A DNA stretch of 64,000 nucleotides, taken from contig NC_080548.1 of assembly GCF_028640845.1 (NCBI RefSeq), positions 16,923,321 to 16,987,320 on the forward strand. The letters are read 5' to 3'. The first letter of the stretch is position 1. The number at the start of each line of letters is the position of its first letter. The notes under the pieces are model-generated. The model made no database searches. It saw only the letters and a program-made list of their open reading frames with translations, and was not told the DNA's origin. Origin of the DNA: Ahaetulla prasina (Eukaryota; Chordata; Lepidosauria; Squamata; Colubridae). Of the stretch, positions 29,613 to 39,830 are shown one piece after another. A program made the translations under genes and the position numbers.

Positions 29613-30875
29613 TTGGATAGCAGGTCCCCGTGGGTTTGGAATGCGAATGCTGCTGCTGCTTTCCAGGCTGTCAAGCAACTCTTGGTGTCTAACGCAGTTC
29701 TTACACAGTTCAACGAAAACCTGCCGCTTGTCCTCTCCTGCGATGCGTCTCAGTATGGGGTTGGCGCTGTGTTGAGTCATCGGCTGCCCAACGGGTCGGA
29801 AGCCCCGATTGCATTCTTTTCTCGAACCTTGGCTGCCGCGAAACGCAACTACTCACAGTTGGATAAAGAAGCATTGGCGTTGGTTGCGGGGGTCAAGCGG
29901 TTCCATGAGTATCTCTACGGTCGCCCGTTTGAACTTGTTACAGATCACAAGCCGCTGTTGGGGATTTTGGCTGGGGATAGACAGACTCCGCAAGTACTAT
30001 CACCAAGAATGACCAGATGGTCGGTGTTCCTGGCAGCTTATTCCTATTCCCTGGTCTATAGGCCTGGGAAACATTTGGGCCATGCTGACGCGCTGAGCCG
30101 TTGCCCATTGATGACCAAGGTGGAAGACCCGGCTCCAGCGTCCCATGTTTTTCTGATTGACGGTTCCGCCTTTCCCGTTACTGCTTGTGACATTGCTAGA
30201 ATGTCTGGCTTGGACAGAGTCATCTCAAAAGTTCTTGATTGGGTTCTCCGTGGATGGCCCCAGGGTCCTGTCAGCCCTGAATTGCAGCCTTATAAGCGAA
30301 GGCAGCACGAGCTCTCTACCCAACAGGGTTGCCTCCTCTGGGGGCATAGGGTTGTAGTTCCGCCCCCCCTCCGACAGTCCATTCTAGGGACACTTCACCA
30401 GGGTCACCCGGGCATTGTTAGGATGAAGGCCCGGGGTAGGAGCTACCTGTGGTGGCCAGGACTAGATAAAGACATAGAGGCCTGTGTGTCGGCCTGTCAC
30501 CGGTGTCAGGAGACAAGACCGCTGCCGCCTAAGTCTCCCCCTAGAGAGTGGGAGGAGCCTAGGGGTCCTTGGTCCCGCATCCATATAGATTTTGCGGGGC
30601 CGTACCAGGGGCAAGTATTCTTAGTGGTCGTCGATGCTTTCAAGTGGGTGGAAATCGCACTAATGCATTCCACCACTTCAGAAGCCGTCATTAGAACTTT
30701 GCGACGGTTGTTTGTAACCCATGGGTTACCCGACCTTGTGGTCTCGGACAACGGGCCACAGCTAACGTCCGCCCACTTTGAGTCATTCTTAGCGGGCCTA
30801 GGAATACGCCATGCTCTCATTTCCCCGTTTCATCCGGCCAGTAATGGCCGGGCAGAACAACAGTCGGGTCAGTGA
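29613..30875 (+). pseudogene. Gypsy RNase H and integrase core, 420-codon open frame
   Basis: RNase H spans residues ~40-165: CDAS at 43-46 (Asp44), DKEAL with Glu87, TDHKPLL with Asp111, and HADALSR with Asp159. The integrase zinc-binding part is LHQGHPG (His262/His265) with CHRC (Cys295/Cys298). The core has Asp326 (HIDFAGP), Asp379 (VVSDNGP) and Glu415 (NGRAEQ), with 35 residues between the last two, as in the family. The frame ends early at TGA after EQQSGQ, and the rest of integrase continues in another frame (30872-31552). The catalytic residues look intact, but the protein is cut off from both its N- and C-terminal partners. Confidence 0.88.
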
Positions 30876-31552
30876 AAGAGGCATTGGCCAGGTCGGGCCC
30901 AGGGGGCTGGCAGGAGAGGTTGGATGAGTACCTCCTGGGGCAGCATTCCACACCGTGCCCACTTACGAATAAGAGCCCAGCAGAGTTACTCATGGGCAGG
31001 CGTTTGAGGACCACACTTGATAGATTGCACCCCCAATACTCACCTAGTCAGCCATTGGACTCCATGGGGGCAAACAGGAGATTTGATTTGGGGGAGGCGG
31101 TGTATGCCCGGAATTACAGCGGCCACCCCCTATGGTTCCCAGGAAAGATCGTGGGAATCACCGGCCCGTGCTCATACAGGGTCGAGTTAGATGAGGGTAG
31201 AGTGTGGCGCAGACATTGTGACCAGCTCAGGGCCCGGCGTCAGGTTGGGGATGGGCAGCTGCCAGAGTGGGGCACTCAGGAAGAGCCAGGAGGTAGCCCA
31301 ACCCAATCATCCCGGGCAGAGGAGCTAAGCTACAAGGGAATAAGACGCCCAGCCCCTGTACCTGATAACCGAGAGGAAGCCTTGTCTGCTCTGCCGGTGG
31401 AGGGGCTAGGGGTCCCTGGGCCAGAGACGTCCTCCACAGAAGAGGCTGAGGAGTTGGGTCAGCCAGTGACCATGGCTACAACGGAGCCACGAAGGTCCAG
31501 CCGAATCAAGCGGCGCCCAGCGTATCTCCAGGATTACGATTGTGCAAGCTAG
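30872..31552 (+). pseudogene. Gypsy integrase C-terminus and tail
   Basis: This is the continuation of integrase in a shifted frame: KEALARSGPGGWQERLDEYL, SPAELLMGRRLRTTLD, then the SH3-like module FDLGEAVYARNYSG, WFPGKIVGITGP, SYRVELDEGRVWRRH (GPY/F-type). An acidic/Ser-rich tail leads to the polypurine tract. No chromodomain was recognised. Confidence 0.8.
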
Positions 31553-31563
31553 GGGGAAAGAAG

Positions 31564-31777
31564 TGTTATGTCCTGCACCGGCAGTGGCGGCCCCTAGTGG
31601 TGGAGATGGTTTCTTGTTCTGTTCTGATTGGCTCCCGCTTTTGGAGCTGAATAAAAAAGAGGGCTGTCAAAGCAGGCCTGGTCTGCTGGTTGTTGCTGGT
31701 CTCTGTGAGTCAAAATAAACGTTATGTGTGAACATCTGTGGAGCCTCAATTATTACGGAACCCACAGAATATAATAC
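31564..31777 (+). repeat. 3' LTR of the gypsy element
   Basis: The same 214 bp as the 5' LTR with one difference. It is followed at once by TGGG and the resumed CR1 sequence TTTAGAAAATTTAG. Confidence 0.93.
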
Positions 31778-31830
31778 TGGGTTTAGAAAATTTAGAACTA
31801 CACTGCCTTCGACATGACCTGAGTTTAACC

Positions 31831-32955
31831 ATTTGTTGTTGTTAGTTGCGAAGTCGTGTCCGACGACCCCATGGACAACATTCCACCAGGCCTTCCTGTC
31901 CTCTACCATCCTCTGGAGTCCATTTAAATTCATGCCTACTGCTTCAGTGACGCGATCCAGCTACCTCGTTCTCTGTCGTTCCGTTCTTCTTTTGCCCTCC
32001 ATCGTTCCCAGCATTAGGCTCTTCTCCAGTGAGTCCTCCTTTCTCATTAGGTGGCCAAAGTATTTCAGTTTCATCTTCAGGATCTGGCCTTCTAAAGAGC
32101 AGTCAGGGTTGATCTCCTTTAGGACTGACCAGTTTGATCGCCTTGCAGTCCAAGGGACTCACAGGAGTCTTCTCCAGCACCAGAGTTCAAAGGCCTCAAT
32201 TCTTTGGCGCTCAGCCTTTCTTATGGTCCAACCTTCACAGCCATACTTTGCAACTGGGAAAACCATAGCTTTGACTATACGCACTTTGGTTGGCAGGGTG
32301 CTGTCTCTGCTTTTTAGTATGCTGTCTAGATTTGCCATAGCTTTCCTCCCCAGGAGCAAGTATCTTTTAATTTCTTGGCTGCAGTCCCCATCTGCGGTGA
32401 TCTTGGAGCCCAGGAAAATAAAATCTGTCACTACCTCCATTTCTTCACCATCTATCTGCCAGGAATTGAAAGGGATGGATGCCATGATTTTAGTTTTCTT
32501 AATGTTGAGTTTCAAGCCAACTTTTGCACTCTCCTCCTTCACCCGCATCAAGAGACTCTTTAGTTCCTCTTCGCTTTCTGCCATTAGAGTGGTATCATCT
32601 GCATATCTGAGGTTGTTGATATTTCTTCCGGCAATCTTAATTCCAATTTTTGATTCATCTAGCCCCGCCTTTCTCATGATGTGTTCTGCATATAAGTTAA
32701 ATAGGCAGGGTGATAGTATACAGCCTTGCCGGACTCCTTTCCCAATTTTGAACCAATCAGTGGTTCCGTGTCCAGTTCTCACTGTGGCTTCTTGACCCGC
32801 ATACAGGTTTCTCAGGAGACAAATAAGATGGTCTGGTACTCCCATCTCTTTAAGAACTTGCCACAATTTGTTGTGATCCACAAAATCAAAGGCTTTAGCA
32901 TAGTCAATGAAGCAGAAGTAGATGTTTTTCTGGAACTCCCTAGCTTTCTCCATGA
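31831..32955 (-). mobile_element. Bov-B (RTE) LINE, 5' truncated, inserted in CR1
   Basis: On the minus strand a reverse-transcriptase ORF runs into a short 3' end that finishes in ACGACTTCGCAACTAACAAC. The C-terminal tail includes LNGLQRMVEDRKAWWNVVHG. The insertion point is within the CR1 piece, near AACCAT at the left and CCATGATC at the right. About 1.1 kb of an element that is normally ~3 kb remains. Confidence 0.9.
32159..32953 (-). pseudogene. Bov-B reverse transcriptase, 264-codon open fragment
   Basis: It contains the palm of an RTE-type reverse transcriptase. Motif A is FIDYAKAFDFVDHNKLW (residues ~15-31), the GVRQGCILSPCLFNLYAE block is at ~73-90, and the catalytic YADD is at 117-120 in NLRYADDTTLMAESEEEL. 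The thumb-side GLKLNIKKTKIM and FLGSKITADGDCSQEIKRYL follow, then CEGWTIRKAERQRIEAFELW. The endonuclease and fingers are missing through 5' truncation, and the C-terminal DNA-binding end is shifted out of frame after WCWRRLL. Confidence 0.9.
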
Positions 32956-33355
32956 TCTATTACAATGTCCTTCCTGTCGAAGAATACTTCCGCTTCAATT
33001 GCAACAATACACGAGCACACAATAGATTTAAGCTTAATGTTAACTGCTCCAATCTTGATTGCAGAAAATATGACTTCAATAACAGAGTTATTAATACTTG
33101 GAATACACTACCAGACTCTGTGGTCTCTTCCCAAAATCCCCAAAGCTTCAACCAAAAACTGTCTATTGACCTCACCCCATTTCTAAGAGGTCTGTAAGGG
33201 GCGTGCATAAGAGCACAAGCGTGTCTACCGTTCCTGTCCTATTGTTTCCTTTCGTTATATCCAGTTAATATAGTTATAACATACTCATACTTACATATAT
33301 GCTTATATATTGTATAGTTATTATATGCTTATGCTTATATATACTGTGTGACAAA

Positions 33356-33410
33356 ATAAATAAATAAATAAATAAATAAAAATAAAATAAAATAAAATAA
33401 ATAAAAATAC
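33356..33410. repeat. (AAAT)n/(AAAAT)n tail of the CR1 copy
   Basis: AAATAAATAAATAAATAAAT followed by AAAATAAAATAAAAT. It is the seeded tail of the LINE. Confidence 0.9.
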
Positions 33411-33492
33411 ATTCCTTTACGCTGGATTTTTAATTCTGTTACTTGAATTCATGTTTTGCATCCTCCATGCTTTTAGCATTATTTTAGAGATA

Positions 33493-33568
33493 TTAACATA
33501 ACATAACATAACATAACATAACATAACATAACATAACATAACATAACATAACATAACATAACATAACA
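33493..33568. repeat. (AACAT)n microsatellite
   Basis: About 15 uninterrupted ACATA pentamers. Confidence 0.95.
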
Positions 33569-33783
33569 AACTTCTTATCTTGTAATCTATTGTACCTTTA
33601 ACATCCTCCTTTAACTTTCAAAGAAGTCAGTCACATTTGGTATAGCAATTCTGAATTAGGGGGTGGGGGCATAAAAAGCCACAGGAAACCAACAAACAAA
33701 AATTTAGGTTATACTTCTGGTAAAATTGTTGCAATTTTTAATGGATTTTGCTAAAACATATGGTTGCAAGTAAATGTATTGGT

Positions 33784-34120
33784 GAGGACGCGGTGGCTCA
33801 GTGGCTAAGACATTGAGTTTGTTGATTGAGAGATCAGCAGTTCAGCGGTTCGAATCCCTAGTGCCGCGTTACTTGCCCCAGCTTCTGCCAACCAGGCAGT
33901 TTGAAAGCATGTAAAAAATGCAAGTAGAAAAATAGGGACCACTTTTGGTGGGAAGGTAACAGCGTTCTCTGCGCCTTTAGCGTTTAGTCATGCTGGCCAC
34001 ATGACCACGGAGATGTCTTCAGACAGCGCTGGCTCTTCGGCTTTGAAACGGAGATGAGCACTGCCCCCTAGAGTTGGGAACGACTAGAACATATGTGCGA
34101 AGGGAACCTTTGCTTTACCT
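33784..34120 (+). mobile_element. Sauria-type SINE, full length
   Basis: Head GGACGCGGTGGCTCAGTGGC, box B GCGGTTCGAATCCCTAG, body and 3' domain as at 6658, tail CCTTTGCTTTACCT. The target duplication TAAATGTATTRGT is at 33771-33783 and 34121-34133. Confidence 0.93.
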
Positions 34121-34276
34121 TAAATGTATTAGTACTAAAAACATTAGTAAATTTGAATAACAATTTTTCTGGGCAATTTTCCTTTCGTGGTCATTTTAAC
34201 CAGTTGTAAAGGGGCGTGTGTGATAAATCATTATTCTTTTGAAAGGCAGAGTATCTTAATTGGATCGATGGGTGTA

Positions 34277-34799
34277 TGTTCTGTCCTCCGCCTCCGTCCA
34301 AATGATGGCTTAATTAGCCGGCACTATCAGCTCTGATGGCAAAAGAGCCAGCGTCTGCCAAGAGCCCTTGTTATCTTCCCTGACACTGGTGAGTCACAAA
34401 CTTCAGCTCTAGTCAATCAGTGGATTTGCCTGTTACAAAGAGACACACCAGCTCTTGCTGCCTTTTATATCCTGTGGGGTGTGGCTCCATGACTCAACAC
34501 TTCCTAAGCCTGCCTCATCCTAGTTTCTGTTGTTCCCTCCTCTCCTGCCTATGAACCCTAGGATTCAACCAAGCCTGATTGCTGTCAGCTGGGTCTGCAG
34601 GCATGGCCTGGGGAGGGAAAGAGTCAGGGGATGGAGGCCTCATTATTTCTTCCACCTGGCCTGCCTCTGGCTCCTGGAGCTGAGCCAGGGAAGCCGGTGC
34701 TCCCGAGGTAAGTCCTGATGGCCCTTCCCCCTCACTGTCCAAGTCACTTTCTGGCAGCAGGGCCGGATCCGGGGTGGGGGTGGGGGCGCAGACACAACA
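34277..34799 (-). mobile_element. Solo LTR (523 bp)
   Basis: The minus-strand ends are TGTTGTGTCTGCG and GGAGGCGGAGGACAGAACA. The perfect 5-bp target duplication GTGTA is at 34272-34276 and 34800-34804. A TATA-like GGATATAAAAGGCAGC is centred near 34465, with a promoter-sized U3 upstream. U3 is open on the minus strand through about 100 codons (acidic and Pro-rich, PPSPDSFPPQAMPADPADS). No internal region is present, so it formed by LTR-LTR recombination. Confidence 0.88.
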
Positions 34800-34804
34800 G
34801 TGTA

Positions 34805-35149
34805 GATGCTGATTTGAATAAATAGACAGAATTCTGGATGGAATAGCCAGAAGATTTAGGACAAGTGGGAGTGAACAGTTCATTTCAGCAGTTTCAAATG
34901 GTGGTGTGTGTGGGGAGCTATTTCCATTAAATCCCAAACTATTTTTGGCTGATTTGCTAGTCCAGTTGTTGTACCAGGGCATTTCATGATTTATTTTTTT
35001 AACACATTGTGGGGTAAATTAGATTCCCACATAAAAACTACCGTAATTCACGAGGGGGCTTCCTGTCAGCTCCCTCATTCAGATGTGCTCCAAGAATTGT
35101 TGTTTAACAATTTAATTTAACAGGACAAAACAAAAAAAGTGCTTGTATG
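34805..35149. other. No gene or repeat recognised
   Basis: Sequence between two solo LTRs. No feature is supported. Confidence 0.45.
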
Positions 35150-35666
35150 TGTTGGAAGAAATGTCCATCTGGGTTCCGTTCCAAAGTAGGGAGAAAGACG
35201 CTGGAAACACGGTGGCTGCTTGGAAAGATGGTTTTAATGGTGGACAGGATCACATGCCTTGAAGATCTTGGGTAAAGAGAAAAAAAGGGAAGAGATGCTG
35301 AGAGTGCCTAGGTTTTATACCCTCTCTGGGCTTTTGAATTTGAGCTTGTGTTCTGATTGGTTGTCAGACTCCCATGGGGCCATGCAGGGGTAACTTCATA
35401 GGTTGTGTTTTTGAGTCCCAGGCTTGGTTGAGCCTTGTTGGGTGATGTTGTAATGAAAGGGCTTTGGGCAATTTCTACTATGACTCTGCCTGAAGGAGGT
35501 AGATCTTTGTTATGTAGAATAGACTGGTCCAGTCCTTAATGGCCCATTGACAAAGTGGGGGGGGGGCTGAGTTTCTGCCTCCCTTTTAGAGGAAATATTC
35601 TGCCCTTTTAATATTTCCTAAAATATCTCATTTTCCTAGGAGTGTGGTGGGTGCTAACTTCCTACA
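35150..35666 (-). mobile_element. Solo LTR of a second family, copy 1 (517 bp)
   Basis: Plus-strand ends are TGTTGGAAGAAATGTCC and GCTAACTTCCTACA. It is related in reverse orientation to 41123-41696. A CCAAT-type box (minus strand CAACCAATCAG) and a TATA-like GGTATAAAACC (minus strand, near 35313) mark U3. Flanking 6-mers TGTATG/TGTCTT are only partly alike. Confidence 0.75.
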
Positions 35667-35783
35667 TGTCTTTTTATTAAGTGTTCAGGAGTCACAATTG
35701 CAATAAGAATCCCTTATTCACCACCTTAAATTACATATAATGTCATTAAAGGCAGGCTCATTGCTATTTAGCTTCCTCTAGGA

Positions 35784-35918
35784 CAGGGGTCTCCAACCTT
35801 GGTCACTTTAAGACTTGTGGACTTCAACTCCCAGAGTCCCTCAGCCAGCAAAGCTGGCTGAGGAACTCTGGGAGTTGAAGTCCACAAATCTTAAAGTGAC
35901 CAAGGTTGGAGACCCCTG
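35784..35918. mobile_element. Palindromic hAT-like MITE
   Basis: CAGGGGTCTCCAACCTTGG, a ~60-bp arm, CCAGCAAAGCTGGC at the centre, and the complement ending GTTGGAGACCCCTG. The 8-bp duplications are CTCTAGGA (35776-35783) and CTTTGGGA (35919-35926), 6 of 8 alike. The arms are more than 95% complementary by eye. Confidence 0.9.
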
Positions 35919-35926
35919 CTTTGGGA

Positions 35927-36427
35927 ATCACACCAGTTGGTGCAAAATAAGAATCAGTGTGGTGCCTTCCATTACCAAAATGGAATGGGGATTTTAAAAA
36001 TTGCAAGTAGTGGTACACATCCGGAGACTTGAATACATCTTCTGTATAGAGTCTCCATGTTCCTTTTGGAAAGTCTTGCTAAACAAGCATTTAGAAACTG
36101 CCAGGACCGGAGGGTTGTCGTATATACACATGCTAACCTTTTCCCTAATTAAATAATCAGGAACAGCCTCCTGGTATGCAAAGAATGAACACTTGGAAAT
36201 ATGATTGCTGAGTCACTATTCCAATTAAGTTACCCAAGTTAGACTTTGCAGAAGACTGGTGAGAAAATGCTCCAGAAGAGACATCAAGTCGGTCATTAAG
36301 AATAGGGAAATTCCATCCGTTGTCTACAAAAAATCCGGTGGAAGGATGTATATAGCCCAAGATGTATACCTTGTACGATATAGCTATCACTATGGCTACT
36401 TTACCAATGTTAGCACAACTGCAGCAT
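35927..36427. other. No gene or repeat recognised
   Basis: Unique-looking AT-rich sequence. Confidence 0.4.
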
Positions 36428-37215
36428 ATAGAATAGAATAGAATAGAATAGAATAGAATAGAATAGAATAGAATAGAATAGAATTCTTTTATTGACCAAG
36501 TGTGATTGGACACACAAAGAATTTGTCTTGGTGCATATGCTCTTAGTGTCCATAAAAGTAAAGATACATTCATCAAGAATCATAAGGTACAACACTTAAG
36601 GATAGTGATAGGGTACAAATAAGCAAATCATACTATTAAACAGTCAATATAAATTGTAAGGATACAAGCAACAAGGTTACAATCATATAGTCATAAGTGG
36701 GAGGAGATGAATGATAGGAACGAAGAGAAGATTAATAGTAATGCAGACTTAGTAACTAGTTTGACAGTGTTGAGGGAATTATTTGTTTAGTAGAGTGATG
36801 GCGTTTGGGAAAAAATGTTCTTGTGTCTAGTTGTTCTGGTGTGCAGTGCCCTATAGCATCATTTTGAGGGTAGGAGTTGAAACAGTTTATGTCCAGGATG
36901 CGAGGGGTCTGTAAATATTTTCACAGCCCTCTTTTTGACTTGTGCAATATACAGGTCCACAATGGAAGGCAGGTCATTGTTTTTTCTGCAGTTCTAATTA
37001 TCCTCTGAAGTCCGTGTCTGTCTTGTTGGGTTGCAGAACCAAACCAGACAGTTATAGAGGTGCAGATGACAGACTCAACAATTCCTCTGTTAGAATTGTA
37101 TCAGCAACTCCTTGGGCAGTTTGAGCTTCCTGAATTGGCGCAGAAAGAACATTCTTTGTTGTGCTTTTTTGATGACGTTTTTGATGTTAGGTGTCCATTT
37201 TAGGTCTTGAGCAAA
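36428..37215 (-). mobile_element. L3/CR1-type LINE 3' end with (AATAG)n, longest copy
   Basis: The pentamer array (36428-36484) is followed by TTATTGACCAAGTGTGATTG, the 3' UTR, then the minus-strand C-terminal coding remnant. The remnant includes CAGACACGGACTTCAGAGGA and further coding upstream to ~37215 (CAAAAAAGCACAACAAAG). It extends further 5' than the copy at 45247. Its frame is broken. Confidence 0.88.
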
Positions 37216-37579
37216 TTTGCAAATTAAACCATATGGTGTATTTCATTGCCTTCTTGCTTGGCCATTGAAGATAATGGCATAATCGAAAACATAGTGGCCT
37301 TTTGGATGCATTCACACCCCATTAACCTCCCTTCTTTCTTCCTCCTTCAATTCTGATGCAATAGAGTACTACGGCAAAATTTTTTGTATCTGGTTTTAGA
37401 GATTGCTCATTCTAAAACTTTTAGCTGAGAAGTTTCAAAGGAAAGGAGGTGGCTGAGTATTTCTTAGGAGTCATGACGTGAGAAATATGATAAGAAACCC
37501 AGCTAAGAAGGGAAAGTCAGAGCAAAGTTGCAGAGCCAGCATTATTCACAGGTACTGTGTAATGCCAGAGGTATATTTC

Positions 37580-37700
37580 AGAGGTCGTGTAGTCCAACCC
37601 CTGCCCAGGGCAGGAATCCTTATTCTGTGGAAGACAAATGGTTGAACGCCTCTAGTGATGGCGGAGTCTTATGTGAAAATCAACCATTTGGGAATAGATT
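37580..37700 (-). mobile_element. Old CR1 3' end
   Basis: Plus-strand AGGTCGTGTAGTCCAACCCC, TGCCCAGGGCAGGAATCC and CGCCTCTAGTGATGGCGGAG are the complement of a typical CR1 end. It is strongly diverged. Confidence 0.6.
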
Positions 37701-37814
37701 GTCACCCTAGGAAGACTTTTCTTCTGCGTTCCTTCTTCTGGGACTTGTAAAACCAATGAAATTATTGCTGAAAAATGGCAGGGTTACAAATCACAATGGA
37801 TGTCTCTACCTCGA

Positions 37815-38326
37815 GGGGTGGGATTCAGCCAGTTCGAACCAGTTCGGGCAAACCAGTAGCTCTGACGATCAGCTGGGAGCGAACCGGTTCTCTCCGATGA
37901 TCAGGTAGGCCTGCCTGTCCACCCTTGCATGCTTTAATTACCTTTATCCTCTCTGCTGATTTGTGCGGCAGAGCAGATTGCCATGCCTCAGCTGTGTTAC
38001 TTCCCAGAAGGTTTGTCGTTGTTGTTAGTTGTGAAGTCGTGTCTGACCCATCGTGACCCCATGAACGTTCCTCCAGGCCTTCCTGTCCTCTACCATCCTT
38101 TGGAGTCCATTTAAGCTCACTGCTTCAGTGATTCCATCCAGCCACCTCCTTCTCTGCCGTCCCCTTCTCCTTTTGCCTTCAATCTTCCCCAGCATTCGGC
38201 TCTTCTCCAGTGAGTCCTTCCTTTTCATTAGGTGGCCTTCCTTCTCATTAACCCAGAAGGTTAGTTTTGTTAAAACTGCACGTGCAAACTGGTTGTTAAA
38301 CCAGCAGGATCCCACCACTGGATGTA
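37815..38326. mobile_element. hAT (GGTGGGATTC family), split by Bov-B
   Basis: Left end GAGGGGTGGGATTCAGCCAG, subterminal GAACCGGTTCTCTCC, right end CCAGCAGGATCCCACCACTG. It is interrupted at 38014-38261 by a Bov-B fragment. No convincing 8-bp duplication was seen. Confidence 0.65.
38014..38261 (-). mobile_element. Bov-B LINE 3' fragment with 11-bp target duplication
   Basis: The minus-strand trace reads MKRKDSLEKSRMLGKIEGKR, RRGRQRRRWLDGITEAV and LNGLQRMVEDRKAWRNVHG, then the terminus TCAGACACGACTTCACAACT. The duplication CCCAGAAGGTT is at 38003-38013 and 38262-38272. Only the last 248 bp of Bov-B is inserted. Confidence 0.9.
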
Positions 38327-39239
38327 ACACTGTGAGAGTGTTTAGCGCTTCAGAGAGCCTAAAGCTTTTCCACATTTATTATCTGACTGTTGTAGAAACA
38401 GTGATTAAAAACAGTCACTAGATTCAGCCACAGGCATCTTCTGGGATAAGGTGGCAGGCGTGGGAAAAAAAATTGGCCTGAGGAATTTGGAGCATAGTCA
38501 ACGTAGACAGTATGGACAACTGTCTAAAATGCTATGGCAACACCTGGTGTTCTTGCCTCTATATGGGGAGGGAAATGGTTAAGCAAGAGGGTGGCTGATC
38601 CTTAATAAGCTAATGAGATCACCACGGGGGTTGAATCGGATTGTTCACGTTCAGTTCTTAATTCAACCATGTTCCACCTGGATCCTTTTGCAACAGATGC
38701 GCCTTCCTAGGCTTCATAAGGGTTGGAGATGTCACCTCTGTGGCTTTTCACACTTTTCTTCTGTTTGCCTGTCTCTTAAGCATAATAGACGGTAAGAAAA
38801 TTTGTGGACATGGCATTACAGTGAAAAATAGTCTCTCCCTTGCATTCAGCTTGTGTTTTAATTAAAAAAAAATAGACCTGCCTTAAGTAAGTGCTCTGGC
38901 ATTAATTGCTTCTCTACTTTCGTCACAAGTTGATTGCTTAAAGCAAAATCTAAACAGCCAGAAGGGAGACTCCCCCAAAGTTTGAAACCCAGGCCTGTGA
39001 ATGGGCGCTCTTAAAAAGCAAAACGGAAGGTATGGTATTTAACGGGAAAAACAAAGAAGTCAGGAAGGATGGAAACTTCCATCTGGTGGAAGATAACCTC
39101 TTAAGCAGCTGCTGTTCCCTTCATAAGAAAGCAAATCCAGCAGTGCCCTGTTTACCTGCTTCAGTCACTGTTATCACTCGGGGCCAGTTTTCCTTTTGTT
39201 CTGCCGAATGGTCTTGACATTGTGAGCAGCTGTTATTTT
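38327..39239. other. No gene or repeat recognised
   Basis: Open frames at 38613-38795 and 39032-39217 lack motifs. The sequence looks unique. Confidence 0.4.
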
Positions 39240-39830
39240 ATTGCCAGAAGGGCTGGATCCTCAGAGTGCAGGGCTCAGTCCTCCTCAACATTTCCATCAT
39301 GTTTGAGAGATATTTCACAAGAAGAGTCCTCCACTCCTCTGCTCGCAATAAAATACCTTATGCCACCAGACTCCAAATTTTGGGCTTAGACAACTTAGAA
39401 CTACGCCGACTTCGGTCTGACCTAAGCATAGTACATAAAATTGTCTACCACAATGTCCTACCTGTCAATGACTACTTCAGCTTCAACCACAACAATACAA
39501 GAGCAAATAATAGATACAAACTCAAGATAAACCGTTCCAAACTCAATTGCAGAAAATATGACTTCAGCGACAGAATGGTCAATGCACTACCTGACTCTGT
39601 AGTTTCTTCCCCAAACCCCCAAAACTTTAAGCTTAAACTGTCTACTGTTGACCTCACCCCATTCCTAAGAGGTCTGGAATGGGCATGCATAAGTGCACCC
39701 GCATTCCTACCGTCCCTGTCCTAATATTCCTTTTTTTACTTACTCTTTTCATGTATCCAAATTATGTTTATACTTTTACCTGTTATCTTATATATGATTG
39801 ACAAATAAATAAATAAAATAAATAAATAAG
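39240..39830 (+). mobile_element. CR1 LINE 3' part (AAATA-tail type)
   Basis: A 152-codon frame (39266-39724) covers the reverse-transcriptase C-terminal region: RYFTRRVLHSSARNKIPYAT, LGLDNLELRRLRSDLSIVHK, HNNTRANNRYKLKINRSKLN and LTPFLRGLEWACISAPAF. The 3' UTR follows and ends in (AAATA)n at 39806-39828. It is 5' truncated. It serves as the uninterrupted reference for the nested copy at 28672-33410. Confidence 0.88.

Larger units (their letters stand above)
28707..31777 (+). mobile_element. Ty3/gypsy LTR retrotransposon, internally deleted
   Basis: Two 214-bp LTRs (28707-28920, 31564-31777) differ at one base by eye. The target duplication is CTGGG (or TGGG, depending on where the LTR ends). 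A primer-binding-like site TGGCGACGAAGGTGGG begins at 28921, and a polypurine tract AGGGGGAAAGAAG at 31551-31563 abuts the 3' LTR. The 2.6-kb interior has reverse transcriptase (N-terminus missing), RNase H and integrase, in Ty3/gypsy order. Gag and protease are absent: the 5' leader joins directly to mid-reverse transcriptase. No envelope-like frame is seen. Several frameshifts make it non-autonomous. Confidence 0.93.
28672..33410 (+). mobile_element. CR1 LINE (AAATA-tail type), host of a nest
   Basis: Three CR1 pieces are collinear with the uninterrupted copy at 39240-39830. 28672-28706 is AAATACCTTATGCCACCAGA. 31778-31830 is TTTAGAAAATTTAGAACTAC with CTGCCTTCGACATGACC. 32956-33410 runs from TATTACAATGTCC to the (AAATA)n tail. 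The C-terminal trace includes NNRVINTWNTLPDSVVSS and LTPFLRGL. A Ty3/gypsy element and a Bov-B LINE separate the pieces. No working ORF remains. Confidence 0.88.

Noticed and set aside
28707..31777. Possible endogenous retrovirus with envelope gene
   Set aside because: Domain order and integrase/RNase H motifs fit Ty3/gypsy. No envelope-like frame exists between integrase and the 3' LTR.
31833..32795. A 320-codon plus-strand frame
   Set aside because: It is the antisense shadow of the Bov-B reverse transcriptase on the minus strand, which has all expected motifs including YADD.
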